Shown here piece by piece: positions 8,662 to 19,389 of a DNA stretch of 64,000 nucleotides. Under the pieces are notes generated by a model. That model made no database searches, was not told the DNA's origin, and worked only from the letters and a program-made list of their open reading frames with translations. The DNA is from Desulfuromonadales bacterium (GTDB taxonomy: Bacteria > Desulfobacterota > Desulfuromonadia > Desulfuromonadales > JAHYIW01): positions 81,374-145,373 of the forward strand of contig JARGFI010000001.1 in assembly GCA_029210745.1 (NCBI GenBank). The letters are read 5' to 3'. The translations under genes were made by a program, and so were the position numbers. Each line of letters opens with the position of its first letter. Positions within the stretch are counted from its first letter, which is position 1.

Positions 8662-10830
8662 TCATCCAACACTTGCCAATTCCAGACGCGTCCCCCAGCG
8701 TTGCATCAGAACCACCCGCAAATCGCGAAAGCGGTCTGAACTGAAAAACTCCGGGTCTTCCGCCAAGGCGAAAGCATCCTGGCGAGCTTCTTCAAGCACC
8801 CGACCATCGGTAAGAAGATTCGCAACCCGAAAGTCAGGGATCCCCGATTGACGCGTGCCAAGGAATTCTCCGGGACCGCGAATCGCAAGATCCTCCTCGG
8901 CGATCTTAAAACCGTCGGTCGTTGCCACCATCACTGCCAGACGCTGTTGGCCCTCTGCACTGCACTGCGCCGAGCGAATCAGCACACAGGTGCCACCGCC
9001 TTCGCCACGGCCAATGCGTCCCCGCAGCTGATGCAGTTGAGCCAAACCAAAACGCTCGGCATGTTCGACGACCATTACCGTCGCATTCGGCACATCAATG
9101 CCGACTTCGATGACCGTGGTTGAAACCATTATATCGATCGTGCGCGCCTTGAATTCGCGCATGATTTCTTCCTTTTCATCGGCTTTCATGCGTCCATGCA
9201 ACAGGCCTGTGCGATAGTCAGGAAAAATTTGTTGTAACGTAGCAGCACCATCGGTCGCCGCCAACAGATCGCTATTTTCCGATTCCTCTACCAACGGGTA
9301 CACCACGTACGCCTGACGCCCGGCTTGCAGCGCACGCGAAATGATCTGATGTGCCTGGTCACGGGCTGAATCAAAGAGTACCCGAGTCTTCACAGGCGTC
9401 CGTCCAGGGGGCATTTCGTCGATCACCGAAAGCGCCAGATCCCCATAGAGAGTCAATGCCAGGGTGCGCGGAATCGGCGTCGCGGTCATCACCAGAATGT
9501 CAGGATTAAGTTGTGGGCATTGGGCCGTTGCCCCCTTCTTGCGCAGTTGATTGCGTTGTTTGACTCCAAAGCGATGTTGTTCATCGACCACCCCCAACCC
9601 CAGTCGTTTGAAGATCACGTCCTCCTGCAAAACAGCGTGGGTCCCGACAAGAAGATCGATTTCACCGGCAGCCAGTCGTGACAACAGTTCACTCCGGTTC
9701 TTCCTGCTTGTCGATCCTGACAGGAACGCAATTTCCAGCCCCAGCTCCTTGAACCAGCCGCGATAATTCAAATAATGCTGCTCCGCGAGGATTTCAGTCG
9801 GTGCAACAACGGCCACCTGGGTTTCGTTTTCAATCGCGATCAACGCCGCCATCAGCGCAACGATCGTCTTGCCACTGCCGACATCCCCCTGCACCAGTCG
9901 ATTCATTGGATGCGGTTGCATCATGTCGCGTTTAATTTCACCGAGAACCCGACGTTGGGCGTCGGTCAGGCGAAATGGCAGTAGGGCCGCAAGGGGTTTG
10001 GTGAACACATGATTGACGGCAAACGGAATCCCCTTTTCGAGAACCACCCCTCTCCTTCTCAGCGCCAGCCCCAGCTCAAGATAAAAAAATTCATCATAAA
10101 CCAGAGAACGATGCGCCTCGGCGAGATATGTCTCCAGCTTTTCATTCTGTGCAGGAACAGGGTTATGGGCACACGCCAATGCTTCGGCGAGGGGCATCAG
10201 CCGCCGTCGCCGGATAATTTCAGGGGGTTGAACCGAGACGGCAAACGCTGAAAAACGGTTCACCAGTTCATACCAGATCTTACGTGCGGTTTTCTGGTGC
10301 AGCCCTTCTGTCAGCGGATAAATCGGAACAATGCGCCCGTAATTGAGGGGATCGACAGTCGATAAGGTGAGGGGATCCTGGTCGTGAGTCAGGAATTCGA
10401 CGTCGGGGTGATGTACTTCCCGGAGTGCGCCGAAGCGTTTGACGTCGCCGATAAAAACCGCCCGGCGGCCGACGGCATATTGTTTTTCAAACCAGGCTTT
10501 GCGGTAATGGAACCACTTAAGAGAGATGTAGCCACTCGTGTCGCTGACCACGACTTCATAGATACGACGACGGGATTTGCTGGTCAGGGTTTCGGCAGAG
10601 GAGATAATTTCGCCGCTGAAGATTTCCTGGCGACCATCACGCAACTGGGCAATCTTACGCACCTGCCGTCGGTCTTCATAACGCAACGGCAGATGGTAGA
10701 GGGCATCGCCTACTGTCTTGAGACCGAGGGTGGCGAATTTATCAAGCACACGCGGCCCGACACCACGGATCCGGTCAAGAGGGGCTGAAAGAAGCTCATG
10801 ACTGCGTTCAGGAGATGGAGATGGGGGCAT
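8662..10830 (-). CDS. recG: ATP-dependent DNA helicase RecG
   Basis: Branch-migrating helicase that regresses stalled forks and resolves recombination intermediates. An N-terminal wedge/OB domain (about 15-230) is followed by two RecA-like motor domains with Walker A 'GDVGSGKT', the DEQH box, 'TATPIPRTLAL' and 'QLRGRIGRG'. The ORF track adds about 43 upstream residues. I place the start at the ATG ending at 10830 (MPPSPSPERSHEL), directly behind AAAAGGGGAG. This gives 722 aa, close to family size. The DUF1858 gene lies 16 nt upstream on the same strand and is probably co-transcribed. Confidence 0.95.
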   Translation of the reverse strand: MPPSPSPERSHELLSAPLDRIRGVGPRVLDKFATLGLKTVGDALYHLPLRYEDRRQVRKIAQLRDGRQEIFSGEIISSAETLTSKSRRRIYEVVVSDTSGYISLKWFHYRKAWFEKQYAVGRRAVFIGDVKRFGALREVHHPDVEFLTHDQDPLTLSTVDPLNYGRIVPIYPLTEGLHQKTARKIWYELVNRFSAFAVSVQPPEIIRRRRLMPLAEALACAHNPVPAQNEKLETYLAEAHRSLVYDEFFYLELGLALRRRGVVLEKGIPFAVNHVFTKPLAALLPFRLTDAQRRVLGEIKRDMMQPHPMNRLVQGDVGSGKTIVALMAALIAIENETQVAVVAPTEILAEQHYLNYRGWFKELGLEIAFLSGSTSRKNRSELLSRLAAGEIDLLVGTHAVLQEDVIFKRLGLGVVDEQHRFGVKQRNQLRKKGATAQCPQLNPDILVMTATPIPRTLALTLYGDLALSVIDEMPPGRTPVKTRVLFDSARDQAHQIISRALQAGRQAYVVYPLVEESENSDLLAATDGAATLQQIFPDYRTGLLHGRMKADEKEEIMREFKARTIDIMVSTTVIEVGIDVPNATVMVVEHAERFGLAQLHQLRGRIGRGEGGGTCVLIRSAQCSAEGQQRLAVMVATTDGFKIAEEDLAIRGPGEFLGTRQSGIPDFRVANLLTDGRVLEEARQDAFALAEDPEFFSSDRFRDLRVVLMQRWGTRLELASVG

Positions 10831-10846
10831 TACTCCCCTTTTATCG

Positions 10847-11047
10847 CTATTTGACGACGGCGTTGAGCTCGGCGAGCAGTTCATTGACGTCAATGCCATG
10901 GGCCGTTGCGCCCTGCTCCAGCGATTCATTTTGAGCACCCATGCAGCCGACACAACCAAGGTTGAACTTCTGCAACACCTTGATCGTTTCGCGGTTCAAC
11001 TGCATCACTTGCTGGAAGGTCATGTCTTTGGTAATTTTTTCACTCAT
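10847..11047 (-). CDS. DUF1858 domain protein
   Basis: A 66-aa cytoplasmic protein with a 'MTFQQVMQLN' helix and the conserved 'NLGCVGCMG' CxxC motif at mid-length, which is the diagnostic pattern of DUF1858 (a hydrid-cluster-associated, possibly metal- or redox-linked fold). The ATG at 11047 is used because GGAG lies 5-8 nt upstream; the GTG at 11059 in the track overlaps that site. It directly precedes recG. Function unknown. Confidence 0.85.
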   Translation of the reverse strand: MSEKITKDMTFQQVMQLNRETIKVLQKFNLGCVGCMGAQNESLEQGATAHGIDVNELLAELNAVVK

Positions 11048-11103
11048 GGTTTTCTCCACATGTCGTTTGCAGATGACGATGTAGCATTATACGCAAAAAA
11101 CGA

Positions 11104-11580
11104 TTATTCGTAAACAATATCGATAATTTCGTAAACTTTTGTGCCTGAAGGAACCTTGATACGCACCTCGTCATCGACCTGATGGCCGATCAGCGCCCTG
11201 CCGACCGGTGAAGTGACAGAAATTTTCCCCAGTTTGAGGTTCGCTTCATCCTCGCCGACCAGCTGATATGTCACTTCAACTTCGGTATCGACATCGAGCA
11301 TCGTCACCTTGGCACCAAACACGATCTTGTCCGATGAAATTTGAGCAACATCAATCACTTGGGCACGCGCCAGCTTGTCACTCAAGTCGCGAATCCGCCC
11401 TTCAATCATCCCCTGCCGGTCTTTGGCCGCATCGTATTCGGCATTTTCAGAAAGATCACCGTGACCGCGAGCAATTTCAATATCCTTGACCACTTTGGGT
11501 CGTTCAAACCTCATCAGATTCTTCAGTTCTTCTTGCAGCGTAGCATGACCTTCCAGGGTCATCGGCACATTATCAGACAT
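11104..11580 (-). CDS. greA: Transcription elongation factor GreA
   Basis: Stimulates RNA polymerase to cleave backtracked transcripts. The 158-aa product starts MSDNVPMTLEGHATLQEEL and contains the coiled-coil with 'GDLSENAEYDAAKDRQG' holding the acidic tip residues, then the FKBP-like C-domain ending 'SPVGRALIGHQVDDEV'. The ORF track extends it upstream by 76 spurious residues. It lies 124 nt after the second carB on the same strand. I see no strong hairpin between them, so greA may be read from the pyr operon as well as from its own promoter. Confidence 0.95.
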   Translation of the reverse strand: MSDNVPMTLEGHATLQEELKNLMRFERPKVVKDIEIARGHGDLSENAEYDAAKDRQGMIEGRIRDLSDKLARAQVIDVAQISSDKIVFGAKVTMLDVDTEVEVTYQLVGEDEANLKLGKISVTSPVGRALIGHQVDDEVRIKVPSGTKVYEIIDIVYE

Positions 11581-11704
11581 AATCCTGCAATCCTTCGTTG
11601 ATAAAAAAATCAGCGGGCGGGGAAAACCCGCCCGACAGTTAGCGTTGAGAGTGATTTGGTTAAAAAAACAGACCTTCGCTCGTACTGAGTCAAGGTCAAC
11701 AATG

Positions 11705-14700
11705 CTAATAATACTCTTGTAGCGGTTTAACGTCAAGACTTTCTCGCTGCAACGCAAGGATTGCATCAACAGCGGCCCGGATACCGGCGACGGTGGTATA
11801 ATATGCAATGTCTGCCATCAGCGTTGTGCGGCGAATGGTGTATGAATCCTGGATCGATTGTTCACCGAAGGTTGTATTGAAAACCAGATCGATATCATTG
11901 TTTTTGAGTGCATCAACGCAATGCGGCCGCCCTTCCATCACCTTGTTAATCAGCTGTGACGCAATGCCATGTTCGAGCAGATAGTTATGTGTGCCACTGG
12001 TGGCGACGATCTCAAAACCGGCAGCAACCAACTTGCGTGCAGGATCGAGTACTCCCGGTTTGTCGGCCTCCTTGACGCTGATAAAAACCTTGCCTGCAAG
12101 TGGCAACTTGACGCCGGCACCGCGCTGAGCCTTGGCAAACGCCTTGGCAAAATCGACATCGATCCCCATCACTTCACCGGTTGACTTCATCTCCGGGCCG
12201 AGCAGCGTGTCCACTCCGGGAAATTTGACGAACGGAAAGACCGATTCCTTGATGGAGACATGTTCAGGGATGATCTCCGTGCAGATGCCAAGTTCGGCAA
12301 GGGTCTTGCCAGCCATCAGCCGTGCCGCAATCTTTGCCAGCGGTCGACCGGTTGCTTTCGAAACAAAGGGTGCTGTCCGGCTCGCTCGCGGATTAACCTC
12401 GATCAGAAAAACGGTATCGTCCTTAACCGCAAACTGAATATTCATCAAACCGATAACACCGATTTCCAGTGCCAGGGCACAGGTCTGCCGCCGAATCTCG
12501 GCAAGGTTCGCGGGTGACAGGGAATAAGGCGGGAGCGAACATGCTGAGTCTCCGGAATGAATCCCCGCCTCTTCAATATGTTCCATCACTCCACCGATCA
12601 CTACCGCCGTGCCATCCGCCAGCGCATCGACATCGACTTCAATCGCAGCGTCAAGAAATTTATCAATTAAAACAGGATGTTCCGGCGAAGCCTTGACAGC
12701 GAACTGCATATAGTGCCGCAACCGTTCACTACTGTAAACGATTTCCATTGCCCGGCCACCGAGCACATAGGAAGGTCGCACCACTACCGGATAGCCGATC
12801 CGCTCCGCTATTGCTTCGGCCTCAAGCGTAGAATGTGCGATACCGTTCTCCGGCTGTTTCAGGTCAAGTGTGTGCAACAGGGCCTGAAAACGTTCACGGT
12901 CCTCGGCGCGGTCGATCGCATCAGGCGGGGTGCCAATGATCGGTACCCCGGCTTTTTCCAGGGCAACGGCCAGTTTCAGCGGGGTTTGTCCACCGAACTG
13001 AACGATCACTCCAACCGGTTTTTCCACCGCGACAATTTCCAGCACATCCTCAAATGTCAACGGCTCGAAATACAAACGATCCGAGGTGTCGTAGTCGGTC
13101 GAGACCGTTTCCGGGTTGCAGTTCACCATGATCGTCTCAAAACCGTCCTCAGCCAGCGCAAATGCACCGTGAACGCAGCAATAATCGAATTCTATCCCCT
13201 GCCCGATCCGGTTCGGGCCGCCGCCGAGAATCATGATTTTGCGTCGGTCGGTCGGCTCTGCCTCGCATTCTGACTCATAGGTCGAATAAAGATAAGGGGT
13301 GTGCGCTGCAAATTCAGCCCCACAGGTGTCAACACGCTTGTAAACCGGACGAACACCGGTGGTGTGACGGAGCTTTCGAACCGTGCCTTCGTCGGTAGCC
13401 CACAACATAGCCAGGCGCATATCGGAAAAACCGTACGCTTTTGCTTCGCGCAGCAGCGTAACCATCTCGGCACTGCCGCTGGAAACATCATCCCGTACCG
13501 CAATCAGCCGCCCTTCCATGTCGATAATCTGCCGCACATTGTCAAGAAACCAGGGGTCGATCCCGGTAAACCGATAGATCTCCTCAATACTCATCCCGAA
13601 GCGCAGGGCGTCACCGATATACCAGAGACGCTCACAGTTGGGGACACTCAATTTTTCACGCAACTGTGCCTGCTGTTCCGGGTCGAGTTTTTCCGCAGCA
13701 TCAGGAAAACGGCTTTCGAACCCGCAGGAACCAATTTCCATCGAACGCAACGCTTTCTGGAAACTTTCCTTAAAGGTGCGTCCGATAGCCATGGCCTCAC
13801 CGACCGACTTCATTTGGGTGGTCAGGGTCGCATTCGCCTGGGGGAACTTCTCGAAAGTAAAACGCGGAATCTTGGTCACAACATAATCAATCGTCGGTTC
13901 AAACGATGCCAAGGTCTCTTGGGTGATGTCGTTCGGGATTTCATCAAGCGTGTAGCCAACAGAGAGTTTTGCGGCAATTTTGGCGATGGGGAATCCGGTC
14001 GCTTTCGACGCCAGTGCTGAAGAGCGCGATACCCGCGGGTTCATCTCGATGACGACCAGACGCCCATCTTTGGGATTGACCCCGAACTGAATGTTCGAAC
14101 CACCGGTCTCAACGCCGATTTCGCGAATGATTTTGAGGGAAGCATCACGCAGAATCTGATATTCCTTGTCGGTCAAGGTCTGGGCCGGAGCGACAGTAAT
14201 CGAATCACCGGTATGGACCCCCATCGCGTCGAAATTTTCGATCGAGCAAATAATAACGACATTGTCAGCCATGTCGCGCATCACTTCGAGTTCGTATTCC
14301 TTCCAGCCGATAATCGATTCCTCGATCAGTACCTCATTGGTTGGCGAGGCCTCAATCCCGGCCATGGCAATTTGCTCGTATTCTTCACGATTGTAGGCAA
14401 TGCCGCCACCGGTGCCACCCAAAGTAAAGGACGGACGAATGATGACAGGAAAACCGACATGGTCGATGATGTCAATCGCTTCCTGACGATTATGTGCCAG
14501 CCCGCTGCGCGGTACGGCTACCCCGATACGGGCCATCGCCGCCTTGAACAGCGTGCGATCCTCGGCCATCTCGATCGCCGGCAGCTTGGCTCCGATCAAC
14601 TCGACATTATACCGGGCGAGAACCCCGTTCTTGGCAACCGCCACGGCGGTGTTCAGACCGGTTTGACCGCCCAGCGTCGGCAGGATCGCGTCGGGGCGTT

Positions 14701-14941
14701 CTTTGGCGATGATCTTCTCCAGCGACTCCGGAGTCACCGGCTCGATATAGGTGCGGTCGGCAAAGTCGGGATCGGTCATGATCGTGGCCGGATTCGAGTT
14801 AAGGAGAATGACCTCGTAGCCTTCTTCTTTCAACGCTTTGCAGGCCTGAGTCCCCGAATAGTCGAATTCACAGGCCTGTCCAATGATGATTGGCCCGGCA
14901 CCGATGATGAGAATTTTTTTGATGTCAGTACGTTTGGGCAT
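11705..14941 (-). CDS. carB: Carbamoyl-phosphate synthase large subunit (canonical type)
   Basis: Synthesises carbamoyl phosphate from bicarbonate, ATP and the ammonia supplied by CarA, for pyrimidines and arginine. Its 1078 aa contain two ATP-grasp halves (about 1-400 and 555-935), the oligomerisation domain between them and a C-terminal MGS-like allosteric domain. The N-half matches the usual bacterial enzyme closely: [15 protein letters not shown], then [20 protein letters not shown]. The C-half has [19 protein letters not shown]. It lies 42 nt downstream of a second, more divergent carB. This copy looks like the standard housekeeping enzyme. Confidence 0.95.
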   Translation of the reverse strand: MPKRTDIKKILIIGAGPIIIGQACEFDYSGTQACKALKEEGYEVILLNSNPATIMTDPDFADRTYIEPVTPESLEKIIAKERPDAILPTLGGQTGLNTAVAVAKNGVLARYNVELIGAKLPAIEMAEDRTLFKAAMARIGVAVPRSGLAHNRQEAIDIIDHVGFPVIIRPSFTLGGTGGGIAYNREEYEQIAMAGIEASPTNEVLIEESIIGWKEYELEVMRDMADNVVIICSIENFDAMGVHTGDSITVAPAQTLTDKEYQILRDASLKIIREIGVETGGSNIQFGVNPKDGRLVVIEMNPRVSRSSALASKATGFPIAKIAAKLSVGYTLDEIPNDITQETLASFEPTIDYVVTKIPRFTFEKFPQANATLTTQMKSVGEAMAIGRTFKESFQKALRSMEIGSCGFESRFPDAAEKLDPEQQAQLREKLSVPNCERLWYIGDALRFGMSIEEIYRFTGIDPWFLDNVRQIIDMEGRLIAVRDDVSSGSAEMVTLLREAKAYGFSDMRLAMLWATDEGTVRKLRHTTGVRPVYKRVDTCGAEFAAHTPYLYSTYESECEAEPTDRRKIMILGGGPNRIGQGIEFDYCCVHGAFALAEDGFETIMVNCNPETVSTDYDTSDRLYFEPLTFEDVLEIVAVEKPVGVIVQFGGQTPLKLAVALEKAGVPIIGTPPDAIDRAEDRERFQALLHTLDLKQPENGIAHSTLEAEAIAERIGYPVVVRPSYVLGGRAMEIVYSSERLRHYMQFAVKASPEHPVLIDKFLDAAIEVDVDALADGTAVVIGGVMEHIEEAGIHSGDSACSLPPYSLSPANLAEIRRQTCALALEIGVIGLMNIQFAVKDDTVFLIEVNPRASRTAPFVSKATGRPLAKIAARLMAGKTLAELGICTEIIPEHVSIKESVFPFVKFPGVDTLLGPEMKSTGEVMGIDVDFAKAFAKAQRGAGVKLPLAGKVFISVKEADKPGVLDPARKLVAAGFEIVATSGTHNYLLEHGIASQLINKVMEGRPHCVDALKNNDIDLVFNTTFGEQSIQDSYTIRRTTLMADIAYYTTVAGIRAAVDAILALQRESLDVKPLQEYY

Positions 14942-14983
14942 GATCTTTCCTTAATAAATTCAATTTATTCGCAAACAGGCAGC

Positions 14984-17900
14984 TCAACCCAGATCGCTGT
15001 GATATTCCTGCAACGAACGGATGTTGCCCTTGCCGCGTAATCTGGCAGCGATCCCCAACGCAGCGGCATGCGCCGCGGCGGCAGTAGTGATATAGGGGAT
15101 CTTGTAACGGATCGCCGTTTTGCGGATATAGGAATCGTCATGCAAGCTCTGTTTGCCGATAGGGGTATTGATGACCAACTGAATCTCACCATTTTTCAGA
15201 GCATCACCGATATTCGGTCGCCCCTCATGCATTTTCAGGATAGGTTCTGCCACCAACCCCTGCGCACGCAGGAAATCGCAGGTTCCCGACGTAGCTCGCA
15301 AGGTGAAACCAAGCGAATGAAACAGTCGCGAGACTTCAAGGATGGCCATTTTATCGGCTTCAGCAATAGTCAACAGAACACACCCCTTGAGCGGCAGCAA
15401 GGTTCCTGTTGCTTCCTGAGCCTTGAAGAATGCCAGGCCGTAGCTGTCGGCCAGTCCCAGAACCTCACCGGTCGAACGCATCTCGGGACCGAGTACCGGA
15501 TCGACCTCGGGGAACATATTGAAAGGGAAAACCGCCTCTTTGACGCCAAAATAAGGGACGAGCTGTTGCTTCAGATTCAGCTTTCGCAACGGCTGCCCCA
15601 ACATGACCTGCACCGCCAGTCGCGGCATCGGAATGGCGCACACCTTGGAAACCAGCGGCACGGTACGGCTGGCGCGGGGGTTGGCTTCGAGAATATAAAC
15701 CTGATCGCGGTGAATCGCGTACTGAATGTTCATCAGCCCGACGACTCCCATCTCAATCGCGATACGCTGGGTATATGCGGTCATGGTGGCAATATGCTCG
15801 GGGGAGATATTGACCGACGGAATCACGCAAGCGGAATCACCGGAGTGCACCCCGGCCATTTCGATATGTTCCATCACTGCCGGGACAAAAGCATCGACGC
15901 CGTCACAGATGGCATCAGCTTCGGCTTCGAGTGCATTATCGAGAAAACGGTCGATCAAAATTGGCCGCTCGGGCGCGATATCTACTGCTTTTTGCAGGTA
16001 TTCGCGCAACATATTTTCGTCATGGACGATTTCCATTGCCCGGCCTCCAAGCACATATGAAGGACGGACGATCAACGGGAAACCGATACGGCTGGCAATT
16101 TCGAGTGCCTGATCCAGGGTGCTGGCCATTCCCGACTCGGGCTGTGGAATCTTGAGTCTGTTCATTATCGCATTGAACTGTTCCCGGTCTTCTGCCATGT
16201 CGATCGTCTGCGGACTGGTACCGATAATTTTGACCCCGGCGGCCTGCAATTCAGCGGCAATATTCAACGGGGTCTGGCCACCAAATTGCACAACCACCCC
16301 TTCGGGTTGCTCTTTATGATAGATCGACAGCACATCTTCGACAGTCAGTGGTTCAAAGTAAAGCTTGTCCGAGGTGTCATAATCGGTGGAGACAGTTTCG
16401 GGATTACAGTTGACCATGATCGTTTCATATCCGGCATCACGCAGGGCGAAGGCGGTGTGAACGCAGCAATAATCAAATTCAATCCCCTGCCCGATCCGGT
16501 TCGGACCACCGCCCAATACCATGATTTTTTTCCGGGTGCTGACCGGCACGGTGTCGGGTGCGTTGTATGACGAGAAATAGTAGGCCGCATTTTCGACCCC
16601 GCTGACCGGCACCGCTTCCCATGCCTCGCAGATTCCAAGAGCCAGTCGCCGCTCGCGCACCGCCGTTTCAGGCAGACCGAGGATCTGTGCCAGATAACGG
16701 TCTGCAAATCCATCCTCCTTGGCCTGACGCAACAGCGCGTCGGGAGGGAGTTGTCCGCTATAGGTCAGGAGTTGTTCTTCGCGTTCGACCAGTTCGAGCA
16801 TCTGCTGCAAAAACCAGACTTTAATACCGGTACGCTGGGACAAAAAGCCGATGTCCGCCCCTTTGCGCAACGCCTCATAAAGAATGAACTGGCGCTCACT
16901 GCTCGGTTCGACCAGCAGTTCCAGTAGCTCATCAAGAGATTTGCGGTTGAAATCTTTAGCAAAACCAAGCCCGTAACGCCCGTTTTCAAGCGAGCGAATC
17001 GCTTTTTGCAGGGCTTCTTTATAGTTCTTGCCAATGCTCATGACTTCACCGACCGCACGCATCTGAGTGCCGAGCTGATCCTTGACCCCTTTGAATTTTT
17101 CAAAGGCCCAGCGCGCGAACTTGACGACCACATAGTCACCGGAGGGGGTGTACTTATCGAGCGTACCATCCCGCCAGTAGGGGATTTCATCAAGGGTCAG
17201 CCCCGCTGCCAGCATGGCGGAGACCAGTGCAATCGGAAAGCCGGTCGCTTTCGATGCCAGCGCCGACGAGCGTGAGGTGCGCGGGTTGATCTCGATCACC
17301 ACAACGCGACCACTTTGGGGGTCATGCGCAAACTGGACATTGGTACCGCCGATCACCTCAATGGCATCGACGATGCGGTAGGCATAATTCTGCAAGCGCG
17401 CCTGTAATTCTGCGCTGATGGTGAGCATCGGTGCAGTGCAGAAAGAATCACCGGTGTGAACCCCCATGGCATCGACATTTTCGATAAAACAGACGGTAAT
17501 CTTCTGACTTTTGGCATCGCGCACCACCTCCAGCTCCAGCTCTTCCCAGCCGCGCACCGATTCTTCGATCAAAATCTGGCTGACCGGGCTCAACGCAAGA
17601 CCGCGAGATGCAATATCTTCAAACTCTTCAAGATTATAGGCAAAACCGCCACCAGTGCCGCCCATCGTATAGGCCGGACGAATGACCACCGGCAGACCGG
17701 TCCGCTCAACGATTTCACGCGCCTGATCAAGATTGGTGGCAATATCACTGCGAGCAGTCTCGATCTTGAGTTGCTCCATCGTCTGTTTAAAGGTTTCCCG
17801 ATCTTCACCGCGCTTGATGGCAGCAAGGTTCACCCCGATCACCTTCACCTGGAACTGGTCGAGCACCCCGGCTTCGTCCAGCGCTATCGACAAATTGAGC

Positions 17901-18184
17901 GCGGTCTGCCCCCCCAGATTAGGCAACAGGGCGTCGGGGCGCTCTTTGGCGATAATTTCGGTCAGGCTTGAAACATTGAGCGGCTCAATATAGGTCGCAT
18001 CGGCCAACCCCGGGTCGGTCATAATCGTCGCCGGGTTCGAGTTGACCAAAACAATCTGATAACCAAGTTTACGCAGCGCCTTGCAAGCCTGGGTGCCAGA
18101 GTAATCGAATTCACAAGCTTGACCGATGATGATCGGGCCGGAACCGATGATGAGAATTTTTTTAATGTCGGTGCGTTTGGGCAT
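14984..18184 (-). CDS. carB: Carbamoyl-phosphate synthase large subunit (divergent paralogue)
   Basis: A second complete CarB (1066 aa) directly downstream of carA. Both ATP-grasp halves and the C-terminal MGS-like domain are present. The start at 18184 follows AGAAGGAAA; the TTG at 18211 in the track overlaps the carA stop. The N-half departs from the canonical copy: [20 protein letters not shown] replaces the usual [20 protein letters not shown], and the segment after [20 protein letters not shown] carries an insertion near 'YWRDGTLDKYTPSGDY'. Similar non-canonical N-halves occur in some other anaerobes. No frame disruption or loss of ATP-grasp core motifs is seen, so I regard it as functional. 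Confidence 0.92.
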   Translation of the reverse strand: MPKRTDIKKILIIGSGPIIIGQACEFDYSGTQACKALRKLGYQIVLVNSNPATIMTDPGLADATYIEPLNVSSLTEIIAKERPDALLPNLGGQTALNLSIALDEAGVLDQFQVKVIGVNLAAIKRGEDRETFKQTMEQLKIETARSDIATNLDQAREIVERTGLPVVIRPAYTMGGTGGGFAYNLEEFEDIASRGLALSPVSQILIEESVRGWEELELEVVRDAKSQKITVCFIENVDAMGVHTGDSFCTAPMLTISAELQARLQNYAYRIVDAIEVIGGTNVQFAHDPQSGRVVVIEINPRTSRSSALASKATGFPIALVSAMLAAGLTLDEIPYWRDGTLDKYTPSGDYVVVKFARWAFEKFKGVKDQLGTQMRAVGEVMSIGKNYKEALQKAIRSLENGRYGLGFAKDFNRKSLDELLELLVEPSSERQFILYEALRKGADIGFLSQRTGIKVWFLQQMLELVEREEQLLTYSGQLPPDALLRQAKEDGFADRYLAQILGLPETAVRERRLALGICEAWEAVPVSGVENAAYYFSSYNAPDTVPVSTRKKIMVLGGGPNRIGQGIEFDYCCVHTAFALRDAGYETIMVNCNPETVSTDYDTSDKLYFEPLTVEDVLSIYHKEQPEGVVVQFGGQTPLNIAAELQAAGVKIIGTSPQTIDMAEDREQFNAIMNRLKIPQPESGMASTLDQALEIASRIGFPLIVRPSYVLGGRAMEIVHDENMLREYLQKAVDIAPERPILIDRFLDNALEAEADAICDGVDAFVPAVMEHIEMAGVHSGDSACVIPSVNISPEHIATMTAYTQRIAIEMGVVGLMNIQYAIHRDQVYILEANPRASRTVPLVSKVCAIPMPRLAVQVMLGQPLRKLNLKQQLVPYFGVKEAVFPFNMFPEVDPVLGPEMRSTGEVLGLADSYGLAFFKAQEATGTLLPLKGCVLLTIAEADKMAILEVSRLFHSLGFTLRATSGTCDFLRAQGLVAEPILKMHEGRPNIGDALKNGEIQLVINTPIGKQSLHDDSYIRKTAIRYKIPYITTAAAAHAAALGIAARLRGKGNIRSLQEYHSDLG

Positions 18185-18207
18185 ACGGTTTCCTTCTCTG
18201 ATTAAGG

Positions 18208-19338
18208 TCAACGCAATGAACGTTGATGTTGTTTTATCAAATCGGTAAAACGGGCAAAAAGATGATGTGCATCATGCGGCCCTGGGGACGCTTCAGGGTG
18301 GTACTGTACCGAAAAAGCAGGATACTTTTTATGTGCGATCCCCTCAACCGTCTGGTCGTTCAGATTGATATGACTGATCTCAATGTCACTCCCCAGCGTT
18401 GCCGGATCGACGGCAAAACCATGATTCTGCGCGGTAATTTCAACCCGCCCGGTCGCTTTATCGAGAACCGGCTGATTGCCGCCGCGATGGCCGAACTTGA
18501 GTTTATAGGTACTTCCCCCAAGCGCGATAGACAACAGTTGATGTCCGAGGCAGATACCGAAGATCGGCACCTTGCCCAACAGCTGGCGAATCGTCTCCTG
18601 AGCGTAACGGATCGGTGCCGGATCCCCTGGGCCATTGCTCAGAAAGACCCCATCCGGTTGCATTGCCAGCACCTCTGCTGCGGGCATGGTCGCCGGCACA
18701 ACGGTGACCGCGCAGCCGCTGGAGGCCAGATTGCGCAAAATGTTGCGCTTGATGCCAAAATCGTAGGCAACGACCTTGAACCGCGACGTGACTGGTGCCG
18801 GAGCATACCCTTCACCGAGCGTCCAGACCCCTTCCGTCCAGACATAGGGTTGCGCACACGTCACCGTTCTGACCAGATCCAGACCGACAATCGATGGTGC
18901 CTGACGGGCCTTGGCGACCAGACTGTCCGCATCAAGATCAAGGGTTGAGATAACTCCGATCTGGGCACCCTTGTCGCGGATGTGCCGAACCAGCGTGCGG
19001 GTATCGATCCCCTCAATGCCAACAACATTGTTCTCTTTAAGATAGGCATCGAGGGTCATTTCGGAGCGCCAGTTGCTGGGAAAGTTGCAGTTCTCCTTGA
19101 TCACGAACCCGGACAGATGAGGCCGGGCAGATTCAACATCTTCCAGATTGATCCCACAATTGCCAATCTGCGGACAGGTCATCGTGACGATCTCGCCCGT
19201 ATACGACGGATCAGTCAGAATCTCCTGATAGCCGGTCATGCTGGTATTAAAGACGACCTCACCGGTAACCTCACCCGTTGCGCCAAAGGCTTTGCCGAAA
19301 AACACTTTGCCATCGGCAAGCGCCAGTGCTGCTCTCAT
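18208..19338 (-). CDS. carA: Carbamoyl-phosphate synthase small subunit (glutaminase)
   Basis: Class I glutamine amidotransferase that hydrolyses glutamine and channels ammonia to CarB. An N-terminal CPSase small-subunit domain begins '[17 protein letters not shown]'. The GATase domain has the nucleophile elbow '[16 protein letters not shown]' (about 265) and the His-Glu pair in '[12 protein letters not shown]'. Length 376 aa is typical. AGGAG precedes the ATG at 19338. It lies 23 nt upstream of the divergent carB and 51 nt after pyrC, inside the pyr operon. Confidence 0.95.
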   Translation of the reverse strand: MRAALALADGKVFFGKAFGATGEVTGEVVFNTSMTGYQEILTDPSYTGEIVTMTCPQIGNCGINLEDVESARPHLSGFVIKENCNFPSNWRSEMTLDAYLKENNVVGIEGIDTRTLVRHIRDKGAQIGVISTLDLDADSLVAKARQAPSIVGLDLVRTVTCAQPYVWTEGVWTLGEGYAPAPVTSRFKVVAYDFGIKRNILRNLASSGCAVTVVPATMPAAEVLAMQPDGVFLSNGPGDPAPIRYAQETIRQLLGKVPIFGICLGHQLLSIALGGSTYKLKFGHRGGNQPVLDKATGRVEITAQNHGFAVDPATLGSDIEISHINLNDQTVEGIAHKKYPAFSVQYHPEASPGPHDAHHLFARFTDLIKQHQRSLR

Positions 19339-19389
19339 TAATTAATCTCCTGATGTTATACATAAGATAATAGGGTTTAACTCTACGTA

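Noticed and set aside
8853-10800. Several plus-strand ORFs opposite recG
   Set aside because: recG has all helicase motifs on the minus strand; the opposite frames are shadows.
13301-14020. 239-aa plus-strand ORF opposite the canonical carB
   Set aside because: Antisense artefact of high-GC codon use; no recognisable fold.
15068-16060. 330-aa plus-strand ORF opposite the divergent carB
   Set aside because: Shadow of a strongly conserved minus-strand gene; no ribosome-binding site or domain.
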